From Hansschlegelia quercus (GTDB taxonomy: Bacteria; Pseudomonadota; Alphaproteobacteria; Rhizobiales; Methylopilaceae): DNA of 64,000 bases. Where the stretch lies: the NCBI RefSeq assembly GCF_004310425.1, contig NZ_SIUB01000001.1, positions 434,001 to 498,000 of the forward strand, read 5' to 3'. Made by a program: the position numbers and the translations under genes. Positions 8,577-17,870 of this stretch are shown piece by piece (the stretch's first letter is position 1; every line of letters begins with the position of its first letter). Below the pieces are notes generated by a model that saw nothing but the letters and a program-made list of their open reading frames with translations, had not been told where the DNA came from and ran no database searches.

Positions 8577-9617
8577 TCAGTCCTCGTCGAACAGCGTCGG
8601 CTGACCGGCTGCGATCGCCTGCGGCGCGGCGATGCCGAGATGCTGGTAGGCCCGCGCGGTCAGCAGCCGTCCGCGTGGCGTGCGCTGGAGAAAGCCTTGC
8701 TGCAGCAGATAGGGTTCGATGATCTCCTCGATCGCGTCCCGCGGCTCGGAAAGCGCCGCCGCCATGGTCTCCACGCCGACCGGACCGCCGCCATAATTCA
8801 TTGCGATCGCAGCGAGATAGCGCCGGTCCATCGCGTCAAGTCCGAGGTCGTCGACGTCGAGCAGAGTGAGCGCCCGGTCCGCGGCCTCCCGACCGACCTC
8901 GGCGTCGCCGGAGACCGAAGCGAAGTCGCGGACGCGCCGGAGCAGCCGTCCAGCGATGCGCGGCGTTCCCCGCGCGCGGCGGGCGATCTCGCGGGCCCCA
9001 TCGCGGGACAGGCGGAAGCCGAGCACCCGCGCGCCGCGCGCCACGATCAGCTCAAGTTCGTCGACCTCGTAGAAGTTCAGCCGGATTGGGATGCCGAACC
9101 GGTCGCGCAGCGGCGTCGTCAGCAGACCCGCGCGCGTCGTGGCTCCCACCAGCGTGAATTTCGACAGGTCGATCCGAACGGAGCGCGCCGCCGGTCCCTC
9201 GCCGATGATGAGGTCGAGCTGAAAATCCTCCATGGCGGGATAGAGGATCTCTTCGACCGCCGGGTTCAGCCGGTGAATCTCGTCGATGAAGAGCACGTCG
9301 CGCTCCTCGAGGTTCGTCAGCAACGCCGCGAGGTCGCCGGCCTTTGCGATGACCGGGCCGGACGTCGCGCGAAACCCGACGCCGAGTTCGCGCGCCACGA
9401 TTTGCGCGAGCGTGGTCTTGCCGAGACCCGGAGGTCCCGCGAACAGCACATGGTCCAGCGCCTCGCCGCGCGCCTTCGCGGCCTGGATGAACACCGAAAG
9501 GTTTTCGCGCGCCTGCCGCTGGCCAGTGAAGTCGGCGAGCGTCTGGGGCCGGATCGACGCTTCGAGGGCGTCGTCCTCGCGGGCTTCGGGATCGCGCACG
9601 GGGCTTTGAGCAGTCAT
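8577..9617 (-). CDS. ruvB: Holliday junction branch migration ATPase RuvB
   Basis: AAA+ motor (346 residues) driving branch migration with RuvA. Walker [13 protein letters not shown] is near residue 65, Walker B FIDEIHR near residue 115, sensor 1 in [10 protein letters not shown], the arginine-finger region PLRDRFG, and the C-terminal winged helix with [16 protein letters not shown]. Start is ATG at 9615-9617. It lies 117 bases after ruvA, and its stop is nearly fused to the ybgC start, so ruvC-ruvA-ruvB-ybgC probably form one transcript. Confidence 0.98.
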   Translation of the reverse strand: MTAQSPVRDPEAREDDALEASIRPQTLADFTGQRQARENLSVFIQAAKARGEALDHVLFAGPPGLGKTTLAQIVARELGVGFRATSGPVIAKAGDLAALLTNLEERDVLFIDEIHRLNPAVEEILYPAMEDFQLDLIIGEGPAARSVRIDLSKFTLVGATTRAGLLTTPLRDRFGIPIRLNFYEVDELELIVARGARVLGFRLSRDGAREIARRARGTPRIAGRLLRRVRDFASVSGDAEVGREAADRALTLLDVDDLGLDAMDRRYLAAIAMNYGGGPVGVETMAAALSEPRDAIEEIIEPYLLQQGFLQRTPRGRLLTARAYQHLGIAAPQAIAAGQPTLFDED

Positions 9618-9734
9618 CGGGCCGTTCGGTGGAAAACCATGGTGAGGTGATACGGCATCAAGGCCGATGGGGGAACGTAGCGGGGCCCGCTCCTCATCCC
9701 TCGTCGCGTGTCAGCGTGGGGACGGATCAGAGCG

Positions 9735-10355
9735 CTACTTCGCCAGTTCCTTCAGCCCGGCCCGGATCAGCGTCTCGGTGGTGGCGTCGTCACCGAGCGC
9801 TCGTTTCGCCGCCGCCACGGCCCCGCTCGCCTGCGGCGCGCCATAGCCGAGATTGACCAGCGCGGAGACCGCGTCGCGGATGGGCGTCGCGGGTCCTCGG
9901 GTCTCCGCCGCCTCGCCCGCCACCCTTGCGAGGCCGGGATCGACGTCGGCGAACAGCGGCGCCTTGTCCTTCAGTTCGGCCGCGATGCGCGCCGCGACCT
10001 TGGGGCCGACGCCGGGCGCGCGGGCGATCGCCGCCTTGTCCTGGAGCGCGATGGCCGTCGCGAGATCGGCGGCTTCCAGCGTCGAGAGCACGCCGAGCGC
10101 GACCTTGGTCCCGACGCCCTGCACGGTGTTCAGCAGGCGGAACCACTCGCGTTCGAGATCCGCCACGAAACCGAACAGCTGGATACGGTCCTCGCGGACA
10201 TGCGTCTCGATCGAGAGCCGCGCCGTCTCGCCGGCCTTCGGCAGGCGCGAGAGCGTGCGCGACGAGCAACTGACGACATAGCCGACGCCGCCGACGTCCA
10301 GGATGACCCAGTCGACCCCAACGGAGTCGACGATCCCGGTGAGCTTGCCGATCAT
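9735..10355 (-). CDS. ruvA: Holliday junction DNA-binding protein RuvA
   Basis: A 206-residue RuvA. The N-terminal OB fold begins [26 protein letters not shown]. Two helix-hairpin-helix motifs follow ([18 protein letters not shown] and [18 protein letters not shown]). A C-terminal RuvB-binding three-helix domain contains [19 protein letters not shown]. Start ATG at 10355 overlaps the ruvC stop by four bases (ATGA), indicating coupling. Confidence 0.98.
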   Translation of the reverse strand: MIGKLTGIVDSVGVDWVILDVGGVGYVVSCSSRTLSRLPKAGETARLSIETHVREDRIQLFGFVADLEREWFRLLNTVQGVGTKVALGVLSTLEAADLATAIALQDKAAIARAPGVGPKVAARIAAELKDKAPLFADVDPGLARVAGEAAETRGPATPIRDAVSALVNLGYGAPQASGAVAAAKRALGDDATTETLIRAGLKELAK

Positions 10356-10870
10356 GCCAACGCCTTCACGGCCGCGAGCCTCGCGGCGGCGCCGCGGTGC
10401 TGGGCGTGGCAGATGGCGATCGCGAGCGCGTCCGCCGCGTCCGCGCCTTTCACGGACGCCTTCGGCAGCAGTACGGCGATCATTGCCTGGATCTGTCGCT
10501 TCTCGGCGTGGCCCGCGCCCACCACCGTCTTCTTCACGAGGTTCGCGGCGTATTCGGCGACCTTCAGCCCCGCGAGAGCGGGCGTCAGCATGGCGACGCC
10601 GCGCGCCTGGCCGAGCTTCAGCGTCGAGGAGGGATTGGCGTTGACGAAGGTTTCTTCCACCGCAGCCTCATGGGGCGCATGGGCGGCGATGACGCCGAGC
10701 AGCCCGCGGTGGAGGCTCGCCAGCCTGTCGGCGAGCGTATCCGTCTCGTCAGGCGCGATGACGCCCGCCGCAACGAAGGAGAGGCGCGAGCCCTGGACGT
10801 CGATCACGCCCCACCCCGTGCGGCGAAGGCCGGGGTCGACGCCGAGGATACGAATCGGGACTTGGCTCAT
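10352..10870 (-). CDS. ruvC: Crossover junction endodeoxyribonuclease RuvC
   Basis: Holliday-junction resolvase of 172 residues with an RNase H fold. The catalytic acidic residues are visible: Asp in [14 protein letters not shown], Glu in [11 protein letters not shown], and the C-terminal pair in [16 protein letters not shown]. It is the first gene of the ruv operon. Upstream, 65 bases separate it from the end of an unknown exported protein on the same strand. Confidence 0.98.
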   Translation of the reverse strand: MSQVPIRILGVDPGLRRTGWGVIDVQGSRLSFVAAGVIAPDETDTLADRLASLHRGLLGVIAAHAPHEAAVEETFVNANPSSTLKLGQARGVAMLTPALAGLKVAEYAANLVKKTVVGAGHAEKRQIQAMIAVLLPKASVKGADAADALAIAICHAQHRGAAARLAAVKALA

Positions 10871-10935
10871 GACGCGCGATCGTGCGTCGGCCCTCGTCCC
10901 GAAGACAAGGGCCGCGTCCGTCGCGCGGTCGCAGC

Positions 10936-11901
10936 TTAGCGCGGGGCGCTCGACGCGGTGCGGATCTGAGGCTGCGGGGCCGGGGGAATCCGCGTCTGCA
11001 CCGTGACCGCTCCCTGCTGTGCGGCCAAAGCTTGGGCGCTCATCTGAGACGGGTTTCTCGCCTGCGCCTGCGGGGCGCGAGCCTTCGCCGGCTCCTGAAG
11101 CCGCCGCTGGCGCTCTGGGACCTGAGCCGCGTCACGAGCGCTCGTGCGACGCTCTCTGTTGACGTCCGCCAGCTTCTGGAACTGCGAGCGCATGTCGACG
11201 CTCTGCGGCTTGGACAGCAGGCCGGGCGCGCCCGCCGAGGGCGGCAGCGGCGCGACATGCGCCGGCGCATGCGCGACGATCGTCGCGCGCTTGACGGCTG
11301 CGGCGCGCGCCGCCTTGGCGGGCTTGGCGATCACAGGCTTGAGAGCGGGCCTGCTCGCAGCCTCGGATGCGGCGGGGTCGAATCCGACCGTCACCGTCCA
11401 ATCGCGATAGCCGCCCTCGGGCGCCGGCGGCAGCGAGACGTTCTCTTCGAGATGGTTGAACGAGACCTTCTGCACGCCAGTCGGCATCTCGACCCGCACG
11501 CGTATCTTGCGGGTTTCGACGGCGTGCCCCTCGCCGTCCTTTACGGAGACGCGCAAGGGAGCGGCGAACCAGCTCGGCCCATCCTTGCTGTCGCGCGCGC
11601 CCTCTCCGACCACCGCGACCTTGAGGATCGTCTCGGCGCCGAGATTGGCGCAGTCGCGCGCCAGCGCCTCGACTGTCGCCTTGTAGTCGTCGTCACGCTT
11701 CGGGAAGACGTCGCCGTCCGGCGCGAGCAGGACTTTCGGACAGGCGGGATCGGACTCAGCGCGCGGCGCGACGCCGTCGGAGACCAACGCCACCGCGGCT
11801 TGCGCCACTTCCGGCGAGGGCGCCTCAGCAAAGACGGGGGTGGCCGCAAGAGCCGCTATGGCGACAGCTCCGCCAGCCCAAGGGAACATCGACATACGCA
11901 A
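10936..11901 (-). CDS. Exported protein of unknown function, Pro/Ala-rich C-terminal half
   Basis: I do not recognise a named family. The 321-residue product starts [25 protein letters not shown], a signal peptide with predicted cleavage after VFA. Residues 25-180 look like a folded domain with two cysteines (DPACPKVLL and [10 protein letters not shown]) and a beta-rich segment ([21 protein letters not shown]). The part after about residue 185 is low-complexity, basic and rich in Ala, Pro and Gln, probably disordered. It may be a periplasmic protein. It precedes ruvC on the same strand with a 65-base gap and may be co-transcribed, but nothing links it to recombination. Codon use looks like its neighbours. 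Confidence 0.7.
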   Translation of the reverse strand: MRMSMFPWAGGAVAIAALAATPVFAEAPSPEVAQAAVALVSDGVAPRAESDPACPKVLLAPDGDVFPKRDDDYKATVEALARDCANLGAETILKVAVVGEGARDSKDGPSWFAAPLRVSVKDGEGHAVETRKIRVRVEMPTGVQKVSFNHLEENVSLPPAPEGGYRDWTVTVGFDPAASEAASRPALKPVIAKPAKAARAAAVKRATIVAHAPAHVAPLPPSAGAPGLLSKPQSVDMRSQFQKLADVNRERRTSARDAAQVPERQRRLQEPAKARAPQAQARNPSQMSAQALAAQQGAVTVQTRIPPAPQPQIRTASSAPR

Positions 11902-12019
11902 GGCCTTCTCGCACTCGGATGGAACTAACCATACGATAACGAATCAGGCCGAATTGCGGAAGGGCCACGGTCAAGAGGTTACGAAAGAGTTTCCACAACC
12001 CAAAAATCGTGCTCAGGCG

Positions 12020-12125
12020 TCCAGCTAGCAGCCGTCATCCTGGCCGCCGGGATCCCACGCAAGATGAAGCGCCATTCGCGGAGGACGATCCCGGATCGGC
12101 CAGACGGCCATCCGGGATCACGCCC
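12020..12125. repeat. REP-like intergenic repeat cluster
   Basis: The 232-base gap 11902-12133 contains palindromic GTCATCC-GG-CCGGGATC elements. GCCGTCATCCTGGCCGCCGG starts at about 12032, and GACGATCCCGGATCGGCC with its inverted partner GGCCATCCGGGATC lies at about 12083-12120. Similar GACGATCCCGG and CCGGGATGAC strings occur in the gaps near 49.8 kb and 58.0 kb. The rest of the gap upstream (11902-12000) should hold the promoter of the unknown exported protein. Confidence 0.6.
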
Positions 12126-12133
12126 TATCCCCC

Positions 12134-13948
12134 TCAGTCCAGTGTTTCGAGTTCGGCGATCATGCGCTCGATCAACCCAAGCCCGGTCTGCCAGAAGGCC
12201 GGATCGGAGGCGTCGAGGCCGAAGGGGGCGAGCACTTCGGAGTGATGTTTCGTGCCACCCGCCGAGAGCAGCTTGAAGTAGCGCTCGGCGAAACCGTCGG
12301 CGGCGCCTTCGTAGACCGCATAGAGCGAGTTCACGAGGCAGTCGCCGAACGCATAGGCGTAGACGTAGAACGGCGAGTGGATGAAGTGCGGGATGTAGGT
12401 CCAGAAGACCTCGTAGCCGTCGTTCAGCGTAATCGCCGGCCCGAGGCTGTCGCCCTGCACGCCGAGCCAGATCTCGTTGATCCTGTCCGAGGTCAACTCG
12501 CCCTTACGGCGCTCCTCGTGGACGCGGCGCTCGAAGGTGTAGAAGGCGATCTGGCGGACCACCGTGTTCAGCATGTCCTCGACCTTTGAGGCCAGCATCG
12601 CCTTGCGCTGCGCGGGCTCGGCGGTCTGCTTCAGCAGCGCGCGGAAGGTCAGCATCTCGCCGAACACCGACGCGGTCTCTGCGAGCGTCAGCGGCGTCGG
12701 CGCCATCAGCGCGCCGTTCGGCGCGGCGAGCACCTGGTGGACGCCATGGCCGAGCTCGTGGGCGAGCGTCATCACGTCCCGCGGCCGGCCGAGATAGTTC
12801 AGCAGCACGTAAGGGTGGGCGGACGGCACCGTCGGATGCGCGAAGGCGCCGGGCGCCTTTCCGGGCCGCGACGGCGCGTCGATCCAGCGCTCGTCGAAGA
12901 AGCGGCGCGCAATGTCGGCCATCTCCGGCGCGAAGCCGCCATAGGCGCCGAGCACGGTCTCGCGCGCCTCGTCCCACGGGATGATGCGCGTCGGCGCGGT
13001 CGGCAGCGGGGCGTTGCGGTCCCAGAAGTTCAGGGCCTCCACCCCGAACCACTTCGCCTTGAGCTTGTAATAGCGGTGCGACAGCCGGGGATAGGCGGCG
13101 TGGACGGCGGAGACCAGCGCGTCCACCACCTCGCGCTCGACGCGGTTCGAGAGATGGCGCGCATCGGCCACGTCCTCGAAATGCCGCCAGCGGTCAGAGA
13201 TCTCCTTGTCCTTGGCGAGCACGTTGGTGACGAGCGCAAAGGTGCGGACATTCTCCTTGAACGTCTTCGCAAGCGCGTGCGCCCCCTTCTCGCGCACCGC
13301 CGTCTCGGGGTCGGAGAGCATGTTGAGCGTGGGTTCAAGCGCGAGCTTCTCGCCGTCGACGTCGAAGCGCAGCGTCGCCAGCGTCTCGTCGTAGAGCCGG
13401 TTCCAGGCGCTGGCGCCGGTGACGGACTTGTCGTGGAACAGCTGCTCGACGCGATCCTCGAGCTGGTGCGGACGCTCCTTGCGGACGTCTTCGAGGAAGG
13501 GCCGGTAATGATTGAGCGCCGGATCCGCCATCGCGGTCTCGATCACGGCATCGTCGAGACGGTTGAGCTCGAGACTGAAGAACAGCAGATGCGACCAGAC
13601 GTCGTTCAGCTTCTCGCGGACGTCGCCGTAGAACTTGGAGCCGGCCGGATCGATCGTGTTCTGCGCGTTGATCAGGCTGGCGTAGGACGCGATGCGGCCG
13701 GTGAGGTCGTCGAACGCCTCGAAATCCTTGATCGCCGAAATCAGCTGGCCCGAGACCGCGAGATCTCCGAGACGGCCCTTGTAACGCTCTTCGAAAGCTC
13801 GGGCGTCGGCGTCGGCCTTGGCGAGATCAGCCTGCACCTCCGGCGCGTCGACGCCCGAATAGAGGTGGGTGAGGTTCCATTCGGGAAGAGTTCCGAGGGC
13901 GGCTGATTGTGACACGGGGAACACTGCTCTTTCGGCGTTGACGGACAT
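12134..13948 (-). CDS. pepF: M3-family oligoendopeptidase F
   Basis: Cytoplasmic zinc metallopeptidase that cleaves short peptides. The 604-residue length is typical for PepF/M3B. An N-terminal oligopeptidase region begins LPEWNLTHLYSG. The zinc motif HELGH is in MTLAHELGHGVHQVLA near residue 400, and the third ligand glutamate is in LAETASVFGEML. ATG at 13948 (MSVNAERAVF) is preferred over the GTG three codons earlier. There is no signal peptide. It is divergent from the sigma-54 regulator, with about 170 bases between. The downstream gap contains REP-like repeats. Confidence 0.93.
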   Translation of the reverse strand: MSVNAERAVFPVSQSAALGTLPEWNLTHLYSGVDAPEVQADLAKADADARAFEERYKGRLGDLAVSGQLISAIKDFEAFDDLTGRIASYASLINAQNTIDPAGSKFYGDVREKLNDVWSHLLFFSLELNRLDDAVIETAMADPALNHYRPFLEDVRKERPHQLEDRVEQLFHDKSVTGASAWNRLYDETLATLRFDVDGEKLALEPTLNMLSDPETAVREKGAHALAKTFKENVRTFALVTNVLAKDKEISDRWRHFEDVADARHLSNRVEREVVDALVSAVHAAYPRLSHRYYKLKAKWFGVEALNFWDRNAPLPTAPTRIIPWDEARETVLGAYGGFAPEMADIARRFFDERWIDAPSRPGKAPGAFAHPTVPSAHPYVLLNYLGRPRDVMTLAHELGHGVHQVLAAPNGALMAPTPLTLAETASVFGEMLTFRALLKQTAEPAQRKAMLASKVEDMLNTVVRQIAFYTFERRVHEERRKGELTSDRINEIWLGVQGDSLGPAITLNDGYEVFWTYIPHFIHSPFYVYAYAFGDCLVNSLYAVYEGAADGFAERYFKLLSAGGTKHHSEVLAPFGLDASDPAFWQTGLGLIERMIAELETLD

Positions 13949-14119
13949 GAAGCCCACATAGGGAGCCGGTACGCTAGCCCAAGCCTTTGGACAGGTTCAA
14001 CGTTCGGGCGGCCGAGACGCGGCGTTCAACCGCCTGTGGATTTCGCCGGACCTTAAATCGTCATTTACCGTAACGCGCCATGGTGATGGCCTCACTCCGC
14101 GCGCAGCCGAAAGAGAGCG

Positions 14120-15598
14120 ATGAGCGCCGTGATCCTCATCGTCGACGACGATCCAGTGCAGCGCCGCCTGCTCGAGGCCCAGCTGCGCCGGTTCGGTTAC
14201 GAGGTCCGCACCGCGGAGGATGGGCTGGGCGCGATCGATGCGCTGAGCGCGCCCGACGCAGCCTGGGACCTCGTCTTCCTCGACCTCACCATGCCGGGCC
14301 TCGACGGGCTCGGCGTGCTGGAGCGGATGCGCGAGCTCGGCCTTTCCACTCCCGTCATCGTGCAGACCGCGAACGGTTCGATCGAAGCGGTCGTCAACGC
14401 GATGCGGGCGGGCGCCGCCGATTTCGTGGTGAAGCCGGTCGGCCCCGAACGGCTGCAGGTTTCGATTCGCAACGCGATGCGCACCGAGGCGCTGCAAGGC
14501 GAGATTCGCCGCATCGCGAAACGCGCCGCGGGCGCCCTCACCTTCCGCGACCTGCCGACGCGGTCGCCTGTCATGGCTCAGGCCGTAAAGCTCGGCGAGC
14601 GTGCCGCGGCCTCGAATATCCCAGTTTTAATCGAGGGTGAATCCGGGGTTGGCAAGGAGCTGTTTGCCCGCGCGATCGCGGGTTCTGGGGAGCGCGGCGG
14701 CAAGCCCTTCGTCGCCGTCAATTGCGGCGCGATCCCCCAGAACCTCGTCGAGTCCATCCTGTTCGGCCATGAGCGCGGCGCCTTCACCGGCGCCACCGAG
14801 CGGCAGATCGGCAAGTTCGTCGAGGCCGACGGCGGCACCCTGTTTCTGGACGAGATCGGCGAGCTTCCGCCGGAGACGCAAGTAAAGCTGCTGCGCGCGG
14901 TGCAGGAAGGCGAGGTTGATCCGATCGGCGCCAAGCGGCCGGTGAAGGTCGACATCCGGGTGATCTCGGCGACCAACCGCAACCTCCAGGCGCGCGTCGC
15001 CGAAGGCGCGTTCCGCGAGGACCTCTATTACCGGCTGAGCGTGTTCCCGATCATCGTCCCGCCGCTCAGGACGCGGCGCGAGGACGTTCGCGACCTCGCC
15101 CGACGCTTCCTTGCGCGGTTCGCCGCCGAGGAGAGCCGCACCGTCACAAGCATTTCTCCCGCGGCGCTCGCGTTGCTCGAACGCTACGATTGGCCGGGCA
15201 ACGTCCGCCAGCTTGAAAACGCGATCTTCCGGGCCGTGGTGCTCGCTGAGGACATCGAGGTGAAGCCGGGCGACCTGCCGCAGATCACGGCGCTGCTCGG
15301 CGAGTCGATAGAGGACGAGGAGACCGAGCGCTCTTTCGCGAGCGAGCCTGTGTCCCGCCTCGGCCTGCTCGACGCGCCGGCGGCGCCGCTGTTTTCCGCC
15401 GACGGGCGGCTGCGGCCGATCGAAACCATCGAGGCGGAGATCATCCGCCACGCCATCCGGCACCTGAACGGGCAGATGACCGAGGTCGCCCGCCAGCTCG
15501 GGATTGGTCGGTCGACGCTCTACCGCAAGTTGAAAGAGCTCGGCCTCGAAGACGAATGTGGCGTGGGGGACACGGGTGGCGGCCAACAGGTCGCGTAA
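14120..15598 (+). CDS. Sigma-54-dependent response regulator (NtrC family)
   Basis: A 492-residue transcription activator in three parts. The receiver (residues 1-120) has acidic residues at 10-11, a phospho-acceptor Asp55 in FLDLTMPG and Lys105 in FVVKP. The AAA+ sigma-54 activation domain (about 145-375) has Walker A GESGVGKE (173-180), the sigma-54 loop GAFTGA (220-225) and Walker B FLDEIGE (Asp244, Glu245). The Fis-type helix-turn-helix at the C-terminus is EVARQLGIGRSTLYRKLKELG. No histidine kinase is adjacent, so it is an orphan here. The next two genes on the strand encode envelope proteins and could be targets, but that is inference only. Confidence 0.92.
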   Translation: MSAVILIVDDDPVQRRLLEAQLRRFGYEVRTAEDGLGAIDALSAPDAAWDLVFLDLTMPGLDGLGVLERMRELGLSTPVIVQTANGSIEAVVNAMRAGAADFVVKPVGPERLQVSIRNAMRTEALQGEIRRIAKRAAGALTFRDLPTRSPVMAQAVKLGERAAASNIPVLIEGESGVGKELFARAIAGSGERGGKPFVAVNCGAIPQNLVESILFGHERGAFTGATERQIGKFVEADGGTLFLDEIGELPPETQVKLLRAVQEGEVDPIGAKRPVKVDIRVISATNRNLQARVAEGAFREDLYYRLSVFPIIVPPLRTRREDVRDLARRFLARFAAEESRTVTSISPAALALLERYDWPGNVRQLENAIFRAVVLAEDIEVKPGDLPQITALLGESIEDEETERSFASEPVSRLGLLDAPAAPLFSADGRLRPIETIEAEIIRHAIRHLNGQMTEVARQLGIGRSTLYRKLKELGLEDECGVGDTGGGQQVA

Positions 15599-15672
15599 CC
15601 GGATCGTGTCGCTCGAAGTGTTGTATCGAACAGAGCCTGACGGCATCGTCGGGCGCCTATGAGGTGATGGCC

Positions 15673-17622
15673 ATGATGAATTCCGCTCTCCCTGGTCTCG
15701 CCGCCCGCCTCCGCAGGCAAGCTTCCGTCCTCGTGATCGGCCTTGCGCTCGCAGCATCCGCTTCGGCGGCGCGCGCCACGTCCGATTCGGAGGGCGCCGT
15801 GCCGGCTCCCGAGTCGGCGCCTCACGACATTGGCGTCGACGCCGCCTCCCAGCCGACAGGCGCCATCGACGCTGCTCCAAAGCCTGAGGAAGCCCAGCCT
15901 ACCGCGGCGCCTGCGGAAACGCCTGCGCCGGAGGGCTCCGCCTCCGCCGTTCCCGCCATGCCGCCGCTCGATACGCTCCGCGCTGCGGGGCCCGTTGGCG
16001 CCTCGATGGCTGATCTCCTCGCCGAGACGGGCGCCGGTCGCCTCAAGGCGCCCGCTCCCGACCGCGCGGTGCTGCTCGCCTTCTATGCCGGCCGCGAAGG
16101 CCGCCCCGTCTGGATTGAGGACGGGCGCTTCACGCCCAAGGCCGACGCCGCCAAGACCCGCATCGCCGCAGCCGGCGACGACGGCCTTGACGCCGGCCGT
16201 TACCGCCTGCCCGACCAGCCTGCATCGTCCGAAGACGCGGTCGCGACGGCCCGCGCCGACGTCGAGCTGTCCGCCGCCGCTCTGGCCTATGCCCGCGAAG
16301 CATGGGGCGGCCGCCTTACGCCGGGATCGGTGAGCCCCTCGATCTCCTCGCGCCCGGACGCGTTCGACGCCGCGGCGGCGCTCGGCTCGCTCGACGGCGC
16401 GACCGACGTCGCGGCGGTGCTCGACGGCTTCAATCCGCAGCACCCGCAGTTCCAGGCTCTCCGCAAGCTGCTCGTCGAGGCGCGCGCCTCCCGCGCCGAC
16501 GTCACGGTCCACCCGACGATCCCCGGCGGCAAGCTCCTGACGCCGGGCGACGACGACCCGCGCGTGCCCGCGCTGCGCAAACGCTTCGGCCTCTCGGGCG
16601 CGGAGAACGACTATTATTACGACAGCGCCCTCGCCGACGCCGTCACCGACTTCCAGAAGGCGCAGAAGCTCGGCGCCTCCGGCATCGTCAACCGCCAGAC
16701 GCTGAAGGCATTGAATTTCGCGACGAAGCCGAAGGACGAGACGGCGCTGATCGAGGCCAATATGGAGCGCTGGCGCTGGATGCCGCGCGAGCTCGGCGCC
16801 AAGCACGTCTTCGTCGACTTGCCGGCCTTCGAGCTTCACATCTTCCAGGACGGCCGCTCGATCTACGACACGCGCGTGATCATCGGGAAGGCGACCAACC
16901 AGACGCCGCTGCTGTCGAGCGCGATCAACCAGATCGTCGTAAACCCCTACTGGAACGTGCCGGTTTCGATCGCGATCAAGGAACTCGCCCAGGGGTCCCT
17001 GCGTGGCTACGAGGTCGTGGACAGCCGCGGCCGCGTGGTCGAATCGGTGGATTGGGAAGCGGTGCGCGCGGGCAAGATGCGCATTCGCCAGGCGCCCGGC
17101 GAGCGGAACGCGCTCGGCCACATCAAATTCCTCTTCCCCAACAGCCACGCCGTCTATCTGCACGATACCTCTTCGCGCAGCCTGTTCGCGAAGTCCGACC
17201 GGGCGATGAGTCATGGCTGCGTGCGCGTGGACAAGCCGCTCGAGTTCGCGGACGCGCTGTCGGGCGACCAGGGCTACAACGGCGACAAGCTGCAGAAGAT
17301 GATCGGCGGCAAGGAGCGCGGCCTCGGGCTCGGGACGGCGATCCCGGTCTATCTCACCTACTTCACGGCCAAGGTTGGCGACGACGGGCGGCTCGAGACT
17401 CGCAAGGACATCTATGGTCTCGACGAGCGTGTGAGCGCCGCGCTACGGGGCGAGCCCCTGCCTCCGATCAAGGTCGAATCGCTGCCGCAGATCGTCCGAG
17501 CGAAGCCGAAGCCCGCGCCGACGGAAGCCCAGACCGCGTCCGCCGCTCCGGCTCCACAGGCACCCCGGCGGGACGGCCCTGGAGCCTGGCTCGCCCGCCT
17601 GTTCGGCGACTCGAGGTACTAG
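15673..17622 (+). CDS. L,D-transpeptidase of the YcbB type with peptidoglycan-binding domain
   Basis: A 649-residue periplasmic enzyme expected to form 3-3 (mDAP-mDAP) crosslinks in peptidoglycan. Of three nearby ATGs (15667, 15673, 15676), 15673 has GAGG 8 bases upstream. A signal peptide (LASVLVIGLALAAS-like stretch, ending near ARAT) is followed by an Ala/Pro-rich linker, a scaffold region, a PG-binding repeat (DAVTDFQKAQKLGASGIVNRQTL) and the YkuD catalytic domain with MSHGCVRVDKP, nucleophile Cys516. A capping-loop region between about residues 430 and 500 fits YcbB. The C-terminal 60 residues are Pro/Ala-rich. It starts 74 bases after the sigma-54 regulator and may share its transcript. 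Confidence 0.9.
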   Translation: MMNSALPGLAARLRRQASVLVIGLALAASASAARATSDSEGAVPAPESAPHDIGVDAASQPTGAIDAAPKPEEAQPTAAPAETPAPEGSASAVPAMPPLDTLRAAGPVGASMADLLAETGAGRLKAPAPDRAVLLAFYAGREGRPVWIEDGRFTPKADAAKTRIAAAGDDGLDAGRYRLPDQPASSEDAVATARADVELSAAALAYAREAWGGRLTPGSVSPSISSRPDAFDAAAALGSLDGATDVAAVLDGFNPQHPQFQALRKLLVEARASRADVTVHPTIPGGKLLTPGDDDPRVPALRKRFGLSGAENDYYYDSALADAVTDFQKAQKLGASGIVNRQTLKALNFATKPKDETALIEANMERWRWMPRELGAKHVFVDLPAFELHIFQDGRSIYDTRVIIGKATNQTPLLSSAINQIVVNPYWNVPVSIAIKELAQGSLRGYEVVDSRGRVVESVDWEAVRAGKMRIRQAPGERNALGHIKFLFPNSHAVYLHDTSSRSLFAKSDRAMSHGCVRVDKPLEFADALSGDQGYNGDKLQKMIGGKERGLGLGTAIPVYLTYFTAKVGDDGRLETRKDIYGLDERVSAALRGEPLPPIKVESLPQIVRAKPKPAPTEAQTASAAPAPQAPRRDGPGAWLARLFGDSRY

Positions 17623-17870
17623 GGCGCCGAAATTCAATTGCGGCGACAAAAAGAACGCTATCGCCTTTTTGCCTCGCTTAGCTGATTTCGCGCTGGCGTT
17701 TTTTATGGAGTGCGGCTACCAAGACACGGCTCGGGGGGACCGGGGGTTGTTTCGACGGCGACGGAAACCGTCCGTTAACCACTCTCGCTGAGACTTTGTT
17801 GATCAATCGTCGGGCTGCCGCATTAGCGCGGCGGCGGGGACTGTGGTCTTCTTAGCGTCAGGACGGATCC
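17623..17870. other. Intergenic region before DUF882 gene
   Basis: These 248 bases contain no gene I can support. A run of T (GGCGTTTTTTATGG, near 17693-17706) is present, but I cannot draw a convincing stem before it. The segment probably contains the promoter of the DUF882 gene. Confidence 0.35.

Noticed and set aside
15520-17214. 564-codon minus-strand frame opposite the L,D-transpeptidase
   Set aside because: Shadow of the real gene, which has a signal peptide, YkuD active site and ribosome-binding site on the plus strand.
17640-17710. Possible terminator after the YcbB-like gene (T-run near 17699)
   Set aside because: No stem of reasonable length could be drawn directly before the T-run.
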